Shown here piece by piece: positions 1 through 9,510 of a DNA stretch of 64,000 nt. The notes under the pieces are model-generated. The model saw nothing but the letters and a program-made list of their open reading frames with translations. It made no database searches and was not told the origin of the DNA. Position numbers and translations under genes: made by a program. This stretch comes from Arenibacter arenosicollis (GTDB lineage Bacteria; Bacteroidota; Bacteroidia; Flavobacteriales; Flavobacteriaceae): assembly GCF_014397245.1 (NCBI RefSeq), contig NZ_JACLHY010000010.1, forward strand, positions 1-64,000. Reading direction: 5' to 3'. How positions within the stretch are numbered: the stretch's first letter is position 1; each line of letters begins with the position of its first letter.

Positions 1-114
1 ATACTCTAATATTCCTTCTGGTAATATTAAACTTAACAAGGATAACTCAGTGCCTTTATTCATCAATGTAATTTAAAGCACAAAGAAAATTATTTTTCTC
101 TTTAGACCCAACTT

Positions 115-696
115 TTGAGATTGATCCATGTTTCCTTTCAAATTGGGAGTTCAATGCTTCATTTTGAATACAAGCAATCTGCCACTCCTTATCATTTTGC
201 TATAAACATTCCTGCCAATAAGGAGTTCGAGGCTTTAAAATGGTTAAAATCGCGATGTCCGATCTTAAAGGACGGAGAAGATGAAATTATAAACTTCACG
301 GCTTGGAATGCCAAAGCCATCTACTTTTATGATGAAGACAAAAATATTGTGGAACTCATAGCCCGAAAAAATCTTAAAAATGCCTCTGACCATAATTTTG
401 GGCCGGAGCATTTTCTGGAAATATCGGAAATTGGAGTCCCTACAACAGATATTGAAAGGGAATTCAACACCTTAAAACATGCTATGGATATCGCAATTTA
501 TGATGGGGGATTTGGAAACTTTTGTGCAATTGGCGATGAAAACGGATTGCTTATATGCATCAATAGGGAAAGAAAAGATTGGTACCCTACCCAGGATAAG
601 GCTTCTCCTTCAGAGTTTGAATTAAAATTATCACAGAATAGAAAAACCTACGGCATTGAATTTAAAAATGAAAAAATCATTGTAGGATTCCCTTAA
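115..696 (+). CDS. VOC (glyoxalase-like) family protein, N-terminus incomplete
   Basis: The product resembles flavobacterial vicinal-oxygen-chelate proteins. These have two beta-alpha-beta-beta-beta modules and usually bind a divalent metal; the substrate is unknown. A run containing PYHFAINIP near residue 26 and NAKAIYFYDEDKN near 64-76 matches the second half of the first module. The segment near residues 100-190 (ISEIGVPT, GDENGLL) matches the second module. The first strand and helix expected before FQIGSS (about 35-40 residues) are absent: the frame is closed by TAG at 103-105, and neither other frame encodes the missing part. The only upstream start is TTG at 115. This is either an N-terminally truncated remnant or a short variant. 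It stands alone on its strand, about 80 bp before the amidohydrolase. The family call is fairly sure; integrity is doubtful. Confidence 0.6.
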   Translation: MRLIHVSFQIGSSMLHFEYKQSATPYHFAINIPANKEFEALKWLKSRCPILKDGEDEIINFTAWNAKAIYFYDEDKNIVELIARKNLKNASDHNFGPEHFLEISEIGVPTTDIEREFNTLKHAMDIAIYDGGFGNFCAIGDENGLLICINRERKDWYPTQDKASPSEFELKLSQNRKTYGIEFKNEKIIVGFP

Positions 697-774
697 TTTT
701 TTCTTCCTCTATGCAATTTAAATGCCAAGTGTAAAAAAGCTTCCTTACTTTTACTGTAAACTAACTCCTTGTCC

Positions 775-1584
775 ATGATCATCGACGTCCACACACATAT
801 AAATAACTACCATGAAGACCGGGTAGTTTCCTTGGAAGAATGCTTAAATCTGCTCACTGATACCATGCAGGAAAACAAGGTAGACTATTCTTTGGTACTT
901 ACCTCCTACAAGGTCAACGAACATAGACCAAGCACAAAGAAGGTGGTCGAAGCCATAAGTGGCAGGGACAACTTAGGCGTGGTTGCCGGTATAAGTTATT
1001 TAAATTACAACCATAGGGACCTAAGGGAAATAAGCGAATTTCTTGATGAAGGCCTAATAAAAGGTTTAAAACTATACCCTGGTTATGAGCCCTTCTACCC
1101 CAATGATAAAAGGCTACAGGTAGTTTATGACATGGCGGTTGAATACAATATTCCCGTAATGTTTCATTCCGGGGACACCTATTCGCCAACGGGAAGGATA
1201 AAATACTCCCATCCCATTCATATAGACGACGTAGCCGTAGATTTTCCTGACCTTAAAATAGTCATCTGCCATGTTGGCAATCCCTGGATCAAAGACTGCA
1301 TGGAAGTAGTGTACAAAAACAAAAATGTCTATAGCGATGTCTCTGGCCTGGTGTTGGGTAATTTCTCATATAAGTTTGAGAGATTCATGAAAAATGAATT
1401 GGAGGAAATGATTACCTATGCTGGGAATCCGCAGTATCTTTTATACGGTACGGACTGGCCCATTTCCAATATGCATTCCTATCTCAATTTCATGAAACAA
1501 TTGGATCTGCCCGAAGAGAAGAAAGAACTTATTCTTTGGAAGAACGCGGCGGAACTTTTTAAGATTGATGTATCCAAGTTATAA
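775..1584 (+). CDS. Amidohydrolase family metal-dependent hydrolase (Amidohydro_2 type)
   Basis: A TIM-barrel metal-dependent hydrolase of about 269 residues. The metal-ligand pattern of the superfamily is visible: HTH near residue 6-8 of the mature frame, a lysine in GLKLYPGY, histidine in MFHSGD, histidine in CHVGNP and aspartate in YGTDWP. Such enzymes hydrolyse or decarboxylate small carbon-nitrogen or carbon-carbon substrates in the cytoplasm, and the substrate cannot be told from sequence. I chose the ATG at 775, which gives MIIDVHTH, over the TTG at 769 because the family normally starts directly at the first beta strand. No signal peptide is present. A 9-bp hairpin (1616-1643) lies just downstream. 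No linked pathway genes are nearby. Confidence 0.85.
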   Translation: MIIDVHTHINNYHEDRVVSLEECLNLLTDTMQENKVDYSLVLTSYKVNEHRPSTKKVVEAISGRDNLGVVAGISYLNYNHRDLREISEFLDEGLIKGLKLYPGYEPFYPNDKRLQVVYDMAVEYNIPVMFHSGDTYSPTGRIKYSHPIHIDDVAVDFPDLKIVICHVGNPWIKDCMEVVYKNKNVYSDVSGLVLGNFSYKFERFMKNELEEMITYAGNPQYLLYGTDWPISNMHSYLNFMKQLDLPEEKKELILWKNAAELFKIDVSKL

Positions 1585-2056
1585 AACGCATTATTAATTT
1601 ATTGGAGCCTGTGTAGTTGAACCTTTTACTTTGTAGGTTCAACATAGTGCTTAAATCCGTTTGCGTTGGTATATGCATCCCATTTCGTTGAGACAAATTT
1701 CAATTAAATCTAAAATATTCCCTTCTTTTCACAACTTCAGTCTTAAGCAAATCCCTACAGGGAATAGAAGGGAAGTAATTTACAAGCCAGCGCTATAGAC
1801 TTGGGTAGATCATAATTTGAACTCAAGGCCCATCACAATTCGTAGCCGAGGAAAATGTTAAAATGTATGGGCACACTTGGTGCTTAATCAAAAATAAATG
1901 AATATCTTAAAGGTGAGCAATTGCTGACTAAGGTAGCGCATTTAGTACCTGATAATCTGTGTATCCTTAACCAATAGGTACAAATTGAATGCTCCAACAA
2001 ACTATAACCAACAAAGTCCTATTTACATCCACCAAGGGCTTTTAAAAAAATAGGAT
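1585..2056. other. Intergenic stretch, 472 bp, with one hairpin
   Basis: No open frame of note is present on either strand. A perfect 9-bp hairpin, GTTGAACCT (1616-1624) and AGGTTCAAC (1635-1643) with a 10-base loop, follows the amidohydrolase stop by about 30 bp. It is not followed by a T run, so it is at best a weak terminator. The rest, up to the transporter start, shows no clear TAnnTTTG promoter and nothing recognisable. Confidence 0.5.
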
Positions 2057-4234
2057 ATGATCAAGAAGACCTTCGGTACATTTGCTGGGGTGTTTACACC
2101 AACCACCTTAACCATTCTGGGTGTCATCATGTATATCCGCCAGCCATGGGTTGTTGGTAATGCCGGGGTCTTAGGGGCTTTAGGCATAGTTCTATTATCG
2201 GTGGCCATTACGCTTACAACGGCCCTTAGCCTATCTTCTATAACCACCAACATAAGGATTGGCAGTGGTGGCGCTTTTAGTTTAATTTCCCAATCCCTAG
2301 GTCTGGAAATTGGGGGCGCCATAGGCATTCCATTTTATTTTGCCCAGTCCATTGCAGTTGCCATGTATATTTTCGGTTTCCGAGAAGGTCTGCAAACCCT
2401 AACTCCAGATGTCAATCCCCTGATACTTGACCTGTTGATTTTCGCAGTTGTCATGGGTATTGCTTTTATAAGTACCAGTTTTGCTTTTAAGATTCAATTT
2501 GTGATTTTGGGAATTATTGTTCTCTCTTTGGTGTCTATATATGGGGCGCTATTTGTCAACGAACTGGATTATAATATTCAATGGACGGGCACTTACCCTG
2601 GATCTATTGAAAACGATTTTAGCGGTTCCTCCTTTTGGATAGTATTTGCAGTCTTTTTCCCCGCAGTTACCGGGGTAATGGCCGGAGCCAATATGTCTGG
2701 AGACCTCGCAAATCCACGTAAAAGTATTCCTGTCGGCACCATTTCATCGGTAATAATTACGACCATAATTTATGTTAGTCTAATTTTTGTTGCCGCTGTT
2801 ATAGCCACTCCGGACGAACTGGCAAAAAATTACAATGTATTCATTGACAAATCCCTGTATGGTCCCATAGTGCTGGCAGGTCTGTTAGGGGCTACCCTTT
2901 CCTCCGCTCTGGGCTCGTTTGTGGGAGCTCCAAGAATATTATTGGCCTTGGGAGAAAAGAATATTCTTCCAAAAAGTCAGAAATTGGCAAAAAAATCTAA
3001 AAAAGGAGAGCCTGTCAATGCCATGTTGATCACCGCAGTACTTGTTCTCTTTGGCATATCGTTGAGAAATCTAAATACCATTGCCCCATTACTCACCATG
3101 TTTTTTATGATTACCTATGCCATGGTAAATGTAGTGGCCCTCGTGGAGCAGACCCTGGGTTTGCCCAGTTATAGACCAACCCTAAAAATTCCGATTATTG
3201 TCCCGGCCATTGGGGCCTTTGGCTCCATTGCCATTATGTTTGTACTGAACGTGATCATTGCCCTATTTTCATTGATATTTATAGTAATATTCTACCTGTA
3301 CCTTGTAAAAATGAATATTAAATCGGCCGCAGGGGACTCCCGAAGTGGTCTATTCACGGCCTTGGCGGAATGGGCTACAAAAAAAACAAACAGTTTGCGC
3401 CAAGAAAGGGAAGTTCGGTCCTGGCGTCCAGACCTTTTAATTCCCGTAACAATGCCCAAGGAGATCAGAAGTTCGTTTAAACTTATACATTCCATAATAT
3501 ATCCTAAAGGCTCAGTAAAGATATTGGCACTAAGAAATGAGAATGAGGTAGAACAGAGAAACATGGAGAACTTTCTAAAAAATGCTGTGAAAAAATTCAA
3601 GGAAAGTGATTTATCGGTTTCCTATACCGTAATAGATAACACCGACTTTAACACTACCGTAAATGTTAGCATGCAGTCGCTCAATGCTGCCTTCTTTAAG
3701 CCCAACATCATCTTTGCAAGTTTGGATTCGGCCACTTCCAATCTGGGATATTACAACCGATTAATATTGGATAGTAAAAAGAATAATTTTGGGATGATTA
3801 TTTACATTCCTTACGCCACCGCCAGTCTGGCCATAGAAAAAAGCATCAACCTGTGGATGACCAATATTCCCGTAGACTGGAAGGCAACATTTAGTGTTAA
3901 GGACAATAACCTGTCCGCCTTAATCTCGCTTTTAATTTGCCGTAACTGGAAAGGAAACATTGATGTTCATATTCTGAACAATAATCCTAAATTGATTTTC
4001 TCAGAAAGCGATATCGAAGACTTGAACACTATGGTCAGATTTCCCAAGAACACTTCAATAAATATACAACAGGGCGACTTGCTCGAGAATGTGATTCAAC
4101 AGAAGAACACCGACGTCAACATATTCAATATCGAGCCGGGGATGACTATTGACGACATGGTCAATATTGTAAATGAATCCCGTATATCAGCCGTTTTTTG
4201 TGCCGACTCCGATTTCGAAAATGTTTTGGTTTAA
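2057..4234 (+). CDS. Cation-chloride cotransporter-like permease (SLC12 / APC superfamily)
   Basis: A 725-residue integral membrane transporter. The N-terminal two thirds (about residues 1-430) hold roughly twelve hydrophobic helices. It begins with the family hallmark GVFTPTTLTILGVIMYIRQP and continues with the SGGAFSLIS and MAGANMSGDLANP segments typical of bacterial Na-K-Cl-cotransporter relatives. The remaining 290 residues or so form a soluble C-terminal region, as in other SLC12-like proteins, where it is cytosolic and regulatory. The expected role is symport of inorganic ions or amino acids across the inner membrane; the actual substrate is not readable. The gene stands alone, with a 294-bp untranslated stretch before doxX. 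The start ATG at 2057 gives a short N-terminal tail before helix 1, which fits the family. Confidence 0.85.
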   Translation: MIKKTFGTFAGVFTPTTLTILGVIMYIRQPWVVGNAGVLGALGIVLLSVAITLTTALSLSSITTNIRIGSGGAFSLISQSLGLEIGGAIGIPFYFAQSIAVAMYIFGFREGLQTLTPDVNPLILDLLIFAVVMGIAFISTSFAFKIQFVILGIIVLSLVSIYGALFVNELDYNIQWTGTYPGSIENDFSGSSFWIVFAVFFPAVTGVMAGANMSGDLANPRKSIPVGTISSVIITTIIYVSLIFVAAVIATPDELAKNYNVFIDKSLYGPIVLAGLLGATLSSALGSFVGAPRILLALGEKNILPKSQKLAKKSKKGEPVNAMLITAVLVLFGISLRNLNTIAPLLTMFFMITYAMVNVVALVEQTLGLPSYRPTLKIPIIVPAIGAFGSIAIMFVLNVIIALFSLIFIVIFYLYLVKMNIKSAAGDSRSGLFTALAEWATKKTNSLRQEREVRSWRPDLLIPVTMPKEIRSSFKLIHSIIYPKGSVKILALRNENEVEQRNMENFLKNAVKKFKESDLSVSYTVIDNTDFNTTVNVSMQSLNAAFFKPNIIFASLDSATSNLGYYNRLILDSKKNNFGMIIYIPYATASLAIEKSINLWMTNIPVDWKATFSVKDNNLSALISLLICRNWKGNIDVHILNNNPKLIFSESDIEDLNTMVRFPKNTSINIQQGDLLENVIQQKNTDVNIFNIEPGMTIDDMVNIVNESRISAVFCADSDFENVLV

Positions 4235-4528
4235 GAAATCAAACGACCATAGGCTTTCCATAACACAACATTCGTAAATACGGTTGGAAATAATAATCTT
4301 AGGTTTACCACAAAGTAATAGCGTAAAAATGGACGCACTTTAAAGCACAAACTGAAATACCGCGGTTTTAAGACTTGGACCGAAGTTTAAGTTTTCCTTT
4401 TTGAGTTATTGGTACCCACAAGCAAAATAACCGTGTTGGGTAAAATGGTTGTTAAATAGCATCTATTAAATCTTTTACATTTAGTTAAAAATGAGTATCT
4501 TAGGGTAAGTAACAAATAATCTTCAGTT

Positions 4529-4951
4529 ATGGCAACAATTAAATCTTTAAACAAATGGGCCAATGCACATACTTATTATCCCCTGGATTTATTAAGAGTT
4601 GCATTAGGTGTTTTTCTTTTTATGAAAGGTGTGGATTTTATGTCCAATCACCAACAAATGGCAGAAATCATTAAACCATTCCAAAATCTACCAGGAGGTA
4701 TGTTGATTATGCATTATGTGGCTCCTGCACATTTTGTAGGAGGATTTTTATTGGTAATCGGCTTGCTGACCCGTTGGGCGGTTTTTGCACAGCTACCAAT
4801 ACTTATTGGTGCCGTGCTAGCGAATTTCCTAGGAGTGATGAACACAAGTAACCTTGTTTTGGCCACTATTACCTTATTGGTATGTATTTTCTTTTTATTC
4901 TATGGTTCGGGTAAACATTCAGCGGATTATTATTTAAAAATGCAGAAATAA
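4529..4951 (+). CDS. DoxX family inner membrane protein
   Basis: A 140-residue protein with four predicted hydrophobic helices (about residues 20-35, 60-80, 85-105 and 110-128). It has the DoxX-type RVALGVFLFMKGVDF opening and the GGFLLVIGLLTRWA segment. DoxX proteins are small membrane proteins of uncertain role, linked in other bacteria to quinone and redox homeostasis. The gene appears monocistronic: about 60 bp separate it from the next gene, and a promoter-like TATCTTAG (4496-4503, one mismatch to TAnnTTTG) lies 25 bp upstream. The family is confident; the function is unknown. Confidence 0.85.
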   Translation: MATIKSLNKWANAHTYYPLDLLRVALGVFLFMKGVDFMSNHQQMAEIIKPFQNLPGGMLIMHYVAPAHFVGGFLLVIGLLTRWAVFAQLPILIGAVLANFLGVMNTSNLVLATITLLVCIFFLFYGSGKHSADYYLKMQK

Positions 4952-5011
4952 GGCCATTTATACCGTATTTAAATTATATTTAAATTTAATTCTACACGGT
5001 TAAATTTTATT

Positions 5012-5923
5012 ATGCCTTATTCCAATTCTAGCTTAAGATTCACGAAGTCCAGTAATAATTTCTGGATTTTATTGATGTTGACATTTCTCTTATGTTCATG
5101 TGGGGAAAACAAAAGTTCCGACTCCAATACAGATGAAGGACCAACGGAGGAAACCTCCCCTGTGTCCTTCACGGCAATTGGCGATGTTCCATACAATGAA
5201 GAACAGCGTCTTGGACTGATCGATATTATCTCCAAACACAATACTATCAATTCTTCTGAATTCGTTATCCATGTTGGCGACATTAAGCCAGGGGCCCGTG
5301 ATTGCGATGAAGACGTCTATCTGGATGTTGCCGATATATTAAAAACATTTAAGGTTCCCACCTTTATAGTTTTGGGGGACAATGAGTATAACGACTGTGA
5401 AGATCCAGCACTGGGCCTGGAATATTGGAATAAATATTTCCTGCATTTTAATGAAAATTGGTCCTTTGAACCTCACATCACTTATCAAACGGAACGTCCA
5501 GAAAATTTTAGTTGGATAGAGAATAAAGTTTTATTTATAGGTATTAATCTAGTGGGAAGTCAGGTTCACGATTCCATAGAATGGCAAGACAGATTAACAC
5601 AAAATGGCCAGTGGGTTAAAACGATGCTGGAAGAACATAAGAGCTCGGTGGAAGCAACGGTTGTTTTTGGTCATGCCAATATTGTGGAAGCAGACCCTGA
5701 TAAGTTTAAACCCTTTACAGATTTGTTCCGGGCTGCATCACTGTCTTTTGGGAAACCCGTTCTTATGGTTCAGGGCGATGGACATTTCTGGATCAAGAAT
5801 AATCCTTGGCCTGAACAAAATATTACCCGTTTACAAATAGATGGGCGGGACACTGCAGTACAGATAACGGTAAATACGAATCTTGATTATCCCTTTTTAT
5901 TCGATAGGAATTTTTTAAATTGA
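5012..5923 (+). CDS. Lipoprotein calcineurin-like metallophosphoesterase
   Basis: A 303-residue exported protein. A hydrophobic segment ends in the lipobox-like LLCSC near residue 29-31 and is followed by a Ser/Asp/Glu-rich linker, so it is probably anchored in the outer or inner membrane. The body carries the metallophosphoesterase motifs in order: GDVPYN, GDIKPG, LGDNEYND, FGHANI and GDGHFW. These supply the Asp, His and Asn ligands of a dinuclear metal site. It should hydrolyse a phosphomonoester or phosphodiester in the periplasm; the substrate is unknown. It is distinct from the PhoD-like enzyme at 55 kb. It is convergent with dps. Confidence 0.8.
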   Translation: MPYSNSSLRFTKSSNNFWILLMLTFLLCSCGENKSSDSNTDEGPTEETSPVSFTAIGDVPYNEEQRLGLIDIISKHNTINSSEFVIHVGDIKPGARDCDEDVYLDVADILKTFKVPTFIVLGDNEYNDCEDPALGLEYWNKYFLHFNENWSFEPHITYQTERPENFSWIENKVLFIGINLVGSQVHDSIEWQDRLTQNGQWVKTMLEEHKSSVEATVVFGHANIVEADPDKFKPFTDLFRAASLSFGKPVLMVQGDGHFWIKNNPWPEQNITRLQIDGRDTAVQITVNTNLDYPFLFDRNFLN

Positions 5924-5941
5924 TGTAGTAATATAAAGAAG

Positions 5942-5979
5942 CATCCCTAATTATGATTGCCATATCTCAACTAGGGATG
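5942..5979. terminator. Possible weak terminator between convergent genes
   Basis: An 8-bp perfect inverted repeat, CATCCCTA (5942-5949) and TAGGGATG (5972-5979), with a 22-base loop lies between the phosphoesterase stop and the dps stop. There is no good T run on either side, so terminator function is tentative. Confidence 0.35.
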
Positions 5980-6044
5980 ATCTGTAAACTTAATCTATTT
6001 GGCGCCCATTAATTTTAGCACCTAAAAGACTCCAACTATAAGGA

Positions 6045-6524
6045 TTAGATTTCTTCGGCCAACCATGCTTTCATCATCCAGACCGTCTTTTCCTGCTGGG
6101 TGATAAACTCGCTCATCATAGCATTGGTACCCTCGTCCGAAGCCTCATCCGAAGCATCCAAAATGGCCCTTTCAATTATAAGAAGTTGAGAAAGTGAATC
6201 TACAATTAAACGAATAGCATCTTCATCTTTGGTTATGTTTTTACCTACCGGCACCTTTGAGCTACTGATATAATCCTCAAAGGTATGTAAAGGCACACCT
6301 CCTAAGGTTAGAATACGTTCCGCTATTTCATCTACTTTTAGGTTGGCGTCGGTGTACAATTCCTCGAATTTCACGTGTAGATCAAAAAACCTTTTCCCTT
6401 TAATATTCCAATGAATTCCCCTTAGGTTTTGGTAGTAGCGTTGGAAATTTGCCAATAACTGATTTAAATCCTTACTTAACGATTTTGATTTGGTAATATC
6501 CAAACCTATACTGTTCAATTTCAT
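6045..6524 (-). CDS. dps: Dps family DNA-protection / ferritin-like protein
   Basis: A 159-residue four-helix protein. The Dps inter-subunit ferroxidase ligands are visible as H38 (in GIHWNIKG), H50, D65 and E69. Their spacing of 12, 15 and 4 equals that of the characterised Listeria protein (31, 43, 58, 62). The expected product is a dodecameric shell that oxidises ferrous iron with hydrogen peroxide and protects DNA. The lysine-rich N-terminal tail may bind DNA. It is transcribed alone, divergently from the efflux operon, across a 300-bp AT-rich region with no perfect TAnnTTTG element on this strand. oxyR lies 5 kb away, which fits peroxide control, but I see no operator I could defend. Confidence 0.92.
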   Translation of the reverse strand: MKLNSIGLDITKSKSLSKDLNQLLANFQRYYQNLRGIHWNIKGKRFFDLHVKFEELYTDANLKVDEIAERILTLGGVPLHTFEDYISSSKVPVGKNITKDEDAIRLIVDSLSQLLIIERAILDASDEASDEGTNAMMSEFITQQEKTVWMMKAWLAEEI

Positions 6525-6765
6525 AATTTATTCTTTTAATTATACTACTAAACTACAGCTTTCCCATTGCCATTGAAGCGTAAATTTATTGATAGATTTT
6601 ATGATTGTATAGTAATATACGATAGGTAAAACGTAAGCTTAGTCAATGGTATGATTATTGATGATATTTCTAAAATTTTAACTAAAAAATTTATAAAAAA
6701 TTAAAGAACGATTCTTAAGACATCAGTATTACGATAAATTAAGAAAATAATAACAAAATATCTTA

Positions 6766-6794
6766 TTGAATAATAAGGTACTAGCTTAAATTTG
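6766..6794 (+). promoter_or_regulatory. Predicted Bacteroidota-type promoter of the efflux operon
   Basis: TTG at 6766-6768 and TAAATTTG at 6787-6794 match the -33 TTG and -7 TAnnTTTG elements, with 18 bp between them. The -7 box ends 30 bp before the adaptor ATG. The remainder of the 300-bp dps-efflux gap (6525-6824) is AT-rich and shows nothing else I can name. Confidence 0.6.
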
Positions 6795-6824
6795 ATTCTC
6801 CCCCTTTAACTAAACCACCTAATA

Positions 6825-8069
6825 ATGACTAAAAAAAAACTACTCCTATTTGGTATCCCCATTGTTCTTGTTCTTGTAGGCTACACCTTGTTCGGGAATA
6901 CTTCGGATGAAGATGTAGCCATTACTACAAAGGTAGTCAAGGGCGATTTTCTAAATGAAGTGATTATTTCTGGAGAGGCCCAATCTACTAGTTTGAAAAA
7001 AATTAATGGTCCGGATGACATTCGGAAATTCAAGCTTCGGGATGTGAAAATTCAAGATTTAATTCCTGAAGGCTCTTTGGTCAAAGAAGGTGACTATGTG
7101 GGCAGATTAGATCCCTCAGAAGTGAATGAACAGATATTGGATGCCCAATTAAACTTGGAAACCGCTCAGTCAAAATACACCCAAGAGCAATTGGACACCA
7201 CCTTGACCCTGAAACAGGAACGGACTGCTATCAAGGATCTGTTATTTGATATTGAAGAAAATAGGCTGGAGCTTAAACAATCTATCTATGAACCTCCCGC
7301 CACTATTAAAAAGTTGGAAATAAGTATTGAGCGTCTGGAACGTGATCTAAAAGAAAAAACCGAGGATTATAAAATTAAAGAACAGAAAGCCATGGCCAAA
7401 ATGGTCGAGGTTGGTACGGAAGTCTCTAAAATAAGTAAAATGCTGGACGAGCTAAGGAATCTTCAAAAATCCTTTACCATACATTCGGACGCCAATGGAA
7501 TGGTAACCTATGCCAAGAACTGGGATGGCTCAAAAAGAAAGGTCGGGTCGTCCATTAGTATGTGGGATCCTGCTATTGCAACCTTACCAGACCTAACCAA
7601 AATGGAATCCAAAACCTACGCCAATGAGGTGGATATAAGAAAGATTAAAAAAGACCTTCCCGTAATAATAGGTTTCGATGCATTCCCGGACGTAACGGTA
7701 AAAGGAACCATAACCAACGTGGCCAATGTAGGGGAAGAAAAAAGAGGATCGGATATTAAACTCTTTCAAGTATTGGTGAATTTTGATGAAAATAATGATA
7801 ATGTTAGACCCGGGATGACCACTTCAAATAGGATACTGATACATAAGGAAGAAGAAGTACTTATGGTGCCTTTGGAAGCCGTATTTTCCCAAGATTCCAT
7901 AAGTTTTGTTTACGCCAAATCCGGCTTGTCCATCGATAAGAAAGAAATAGAGATGGGCGAATCCAATCTGGACGTGGTAATCATTAAAAAAGGTTTAAAT
8001 GAGAATGAAGTTGTATATCTGAGCAAACCGGAAGGAATGGAAGAAAAGAGTATACTGTCTTTAAATTAG
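6825..8069 (+). CDS. HlyD/MacA-like efflux periplasmic adaptor subunit
   Basis: A 414-residue membrane-fusion protein. An N-terminal membrane anchor (about residues 4-22) precedes the lipoyl-like barrel (VVKGDFLNEVIISGEA, SLVKEGDYVG). A long charged coiled-coil hairpin covers about residues 100-215, and beta-barrel and membrane-proximal domains follow (PGMTTSNRI, VPLEAVF). It would bridge the inner-membrane permease and the TolC-like channel encoded next, as in MacAB-TolC export of peptides, antibiotics or lipids. The downstream permease starts 4 bp after the stop, so the genes are co-transcribed from the promoter at 6766-6794. The substrate is unknown. Confidence 0.88.
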   Translation: MTKKKLLLFGIPIVLVLVGYTLFGNTSDEDVAITTKVVKGDFLNEVIISGEAQSTSLKKINGPDDIRKFKLRDVKIQDLIPEGSLVKEGDYVGRLDPSEVNEQILDAQLNLETAQSKYTQEQLDTTLTLKQERTAIKDLLFDIEENRLELKQSIYEPPATIKKLEISIERLERDLKEKTEDYKIKEQKAMAKMVEVGTEVSKISKMLDELRNLQKSFTIHSDANGMVTYAKNWDGSKRKVGSSISMWDPAIATLPDLTKMESKTYANEVDIRKIKKDLPVIIGFDAFPDVTVKGTITNVANVGEEKRGSDIKLFQVLVNFDENNDNVRPGMTTSNRILIHKEEEVLMVPLEAVFSQDSISFVYAKSGLSIDKKEIEMGESNLDVVIIKKGLNENEVVYLSKPEGMEEKSILSLN

Positions 8070-8073
8070 ATTC

Positions 8074-9444
8074 ATGATAGACAAGATACTTCTAGAACAG
8101 ATTATCTCTAATTTCAGAGAAGCCATCCGTGTGGTAACGATCAATAAGGTTAGAACCTTTTTAACAGCATTGGGAATCATTTTTGGTGTTGCAGCCGTAA
8201 TAACCATGTTGTCTATTGGAAATGGTGCGGAAAAGGAGATTTTGGCACAATTGGAACTCGTAGGTGTAAACAATATTGTGGTAACCCCCATACCGGACGA
8301 AGAAGATGAGAACGCCAGTGAAGATGATGAAGGTGCCAAAGAAACTACCAGATTTTCGAAAGGATTGGATCTATTGGATGTGGTCAGTATACAAAATAAT
8401 ATCCCCACCATTAAAGCCGTTAGTCCCGAAATAATCCTGGAAACTTATGTCATAAATAAGGGTAGGCAAAATTCGGTTAAATTAATAGGTGTCACTAATT
8501 CTTTTTTTCAAACTTCTAATATACATATAGGTAAAGGCAGCAATTTCTCGGAGGAGCATGCTGTAAATGCTGCTTCGGTATGTATTATCGGTGAAAAAGT
8601 AGAAAAAAAATTATTCCCGGGCGAGAGTGCCATAGGCAAGCAAATCAAGGTCAAAGACGTATGGCTTCAAGTGATTGGAATAATCGAGGAAAAACTTATT
8701 TCTGAAAAAGCCCAGGAAAACCTAGGTATCAGAGATCTTAACCAGGATATCTACATTCCTGTAAAGACTTTCTTGGTCCGCTATAAGGATAGAAAGATTA
8801 TATCCGATGAACCCCTAGATTTTAGTGGAGGAGGAATGATCATAATTGGTGGTGCCAACAATGGACCTAAAAAGAGAATACCCAGGGGCAATTATCATCA
8901 GTTGGACAAGCTAACGGTCCAGGTAAATAATTCCAACGAACTAAAATCGACCGCTGAAGTACTTAGCAAACTCCTTAAAAGAAAACATAATGATGTGTTG
9001 GATTTTGAAATAACCATCCCTATACAATTGCTAAAGCAGCAACAGAAAACGAAACAGATTTTTAATATAGTGCTTAGTGTAATTGCGGGTATATCCCTCC
9101 TTATTGGGGGTATCGGTATTATGAATATTATGTTGGCCTCTGTACTGGAGCGGACAAAGGAAATCGGTATCATGCGGGCCATAGGGGCTACCAAGCAGGA
9201 TGTTATCCTACAGTTTTTATCAGAGTCCGTCCTAATAAGCATAGGCGGTGGGATTATTGGAATAATATTGGGAATTGTGGCATCCTACGGATTGGAATTG
9301 GCAACGGGAATAGAAACCATACTTTCTTTAAACTCCATAATTTTATCCTTTTTTGTAGCCACTTTTATAGGGCTTGCATTTGGAGTTTTACCAGCTAAAT
9401 CCGCTGCGAATAAAAATCCAATAGAGGCCATTAGACGGGAATAA
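8074..9444 (+). CDS. MacB-like ABC transporter permease (FtsX domain), no ATPase domain
   Basis: A 456-residue permease with one helix near residues 23-45, a large periplasmic MacB_PCD-type region (about 50-325) and three C-terminal helices (about 335-360, 380-408 and 415-440). These form the FtsX domain with the signatures GGIGIMNIMLASVLERT and EIGIMRAIGA. Unlike canonical MacB it has no fused nucleotide-binding domain, and no ATPase gene lies in this operon, so the ATPase must be encoded elsewhere. The start ATG overlaps the adaptor context, with 4 bp of spacing. It is the mechanotransmission subunit of a tripartite exporter. Confidence 0.88.
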   Translation: MIDKILLEQIISNFREAIRVVTINKVRTFLTALGIIFGVAAVITMLSIGNGAEKEILAQLELVGVNNIVVTPIPDEEDENASEDDEGAKETTRFSKGLDLLDVVSIQNNIPTIKAVSPEIILETYVINKGRQNSVKLIGVTNSFFQTSNIHIGKGSNFSEEHAVNAASVCIIGEKVEKKLFPGESAIGKQIKVKDVWLQVIGIIEEKLISEKAQENLGIRDLNQDIYIPVKTFLVRYKDRKIISDEPLDFSGGGMIIIGGANNGPKKRIPRGNYHQLDKLTVQVNNSNELKSTAEVLSKLLKRKHNDVLDFEITIPIQLLKQQQKTKQIFNIVLSVIAGISLLIGGIGIMNIMLASVLERTKEIGIMRAIGATKQDVILQFLSESVLISIGGGIIGIILGIVASYGLELATGIETILSLNSIILSFFVATFIGLAFGVLPAKSAANKNPIEAIRRE

Positions 9445-9510
9445 AATAATATTCCGAATAACATATATCACAATTACCCTCCCCCATTATATCAATCAAA
9501 ACAGTCCAAA

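Noticed and set aside
2-73. An open frame from the left edge to a TAA at 71-73 that could be the end of an upstream gene
   Set aside because: Only about 23 codons are visible with no recognisable motif, so it cannot be told from chance.
5604-5840. 78-codon plus-strand frame inside the phosphoesterase gene
   Set aside because: A shadow frame within a well-supported coding region, without family resemblance.
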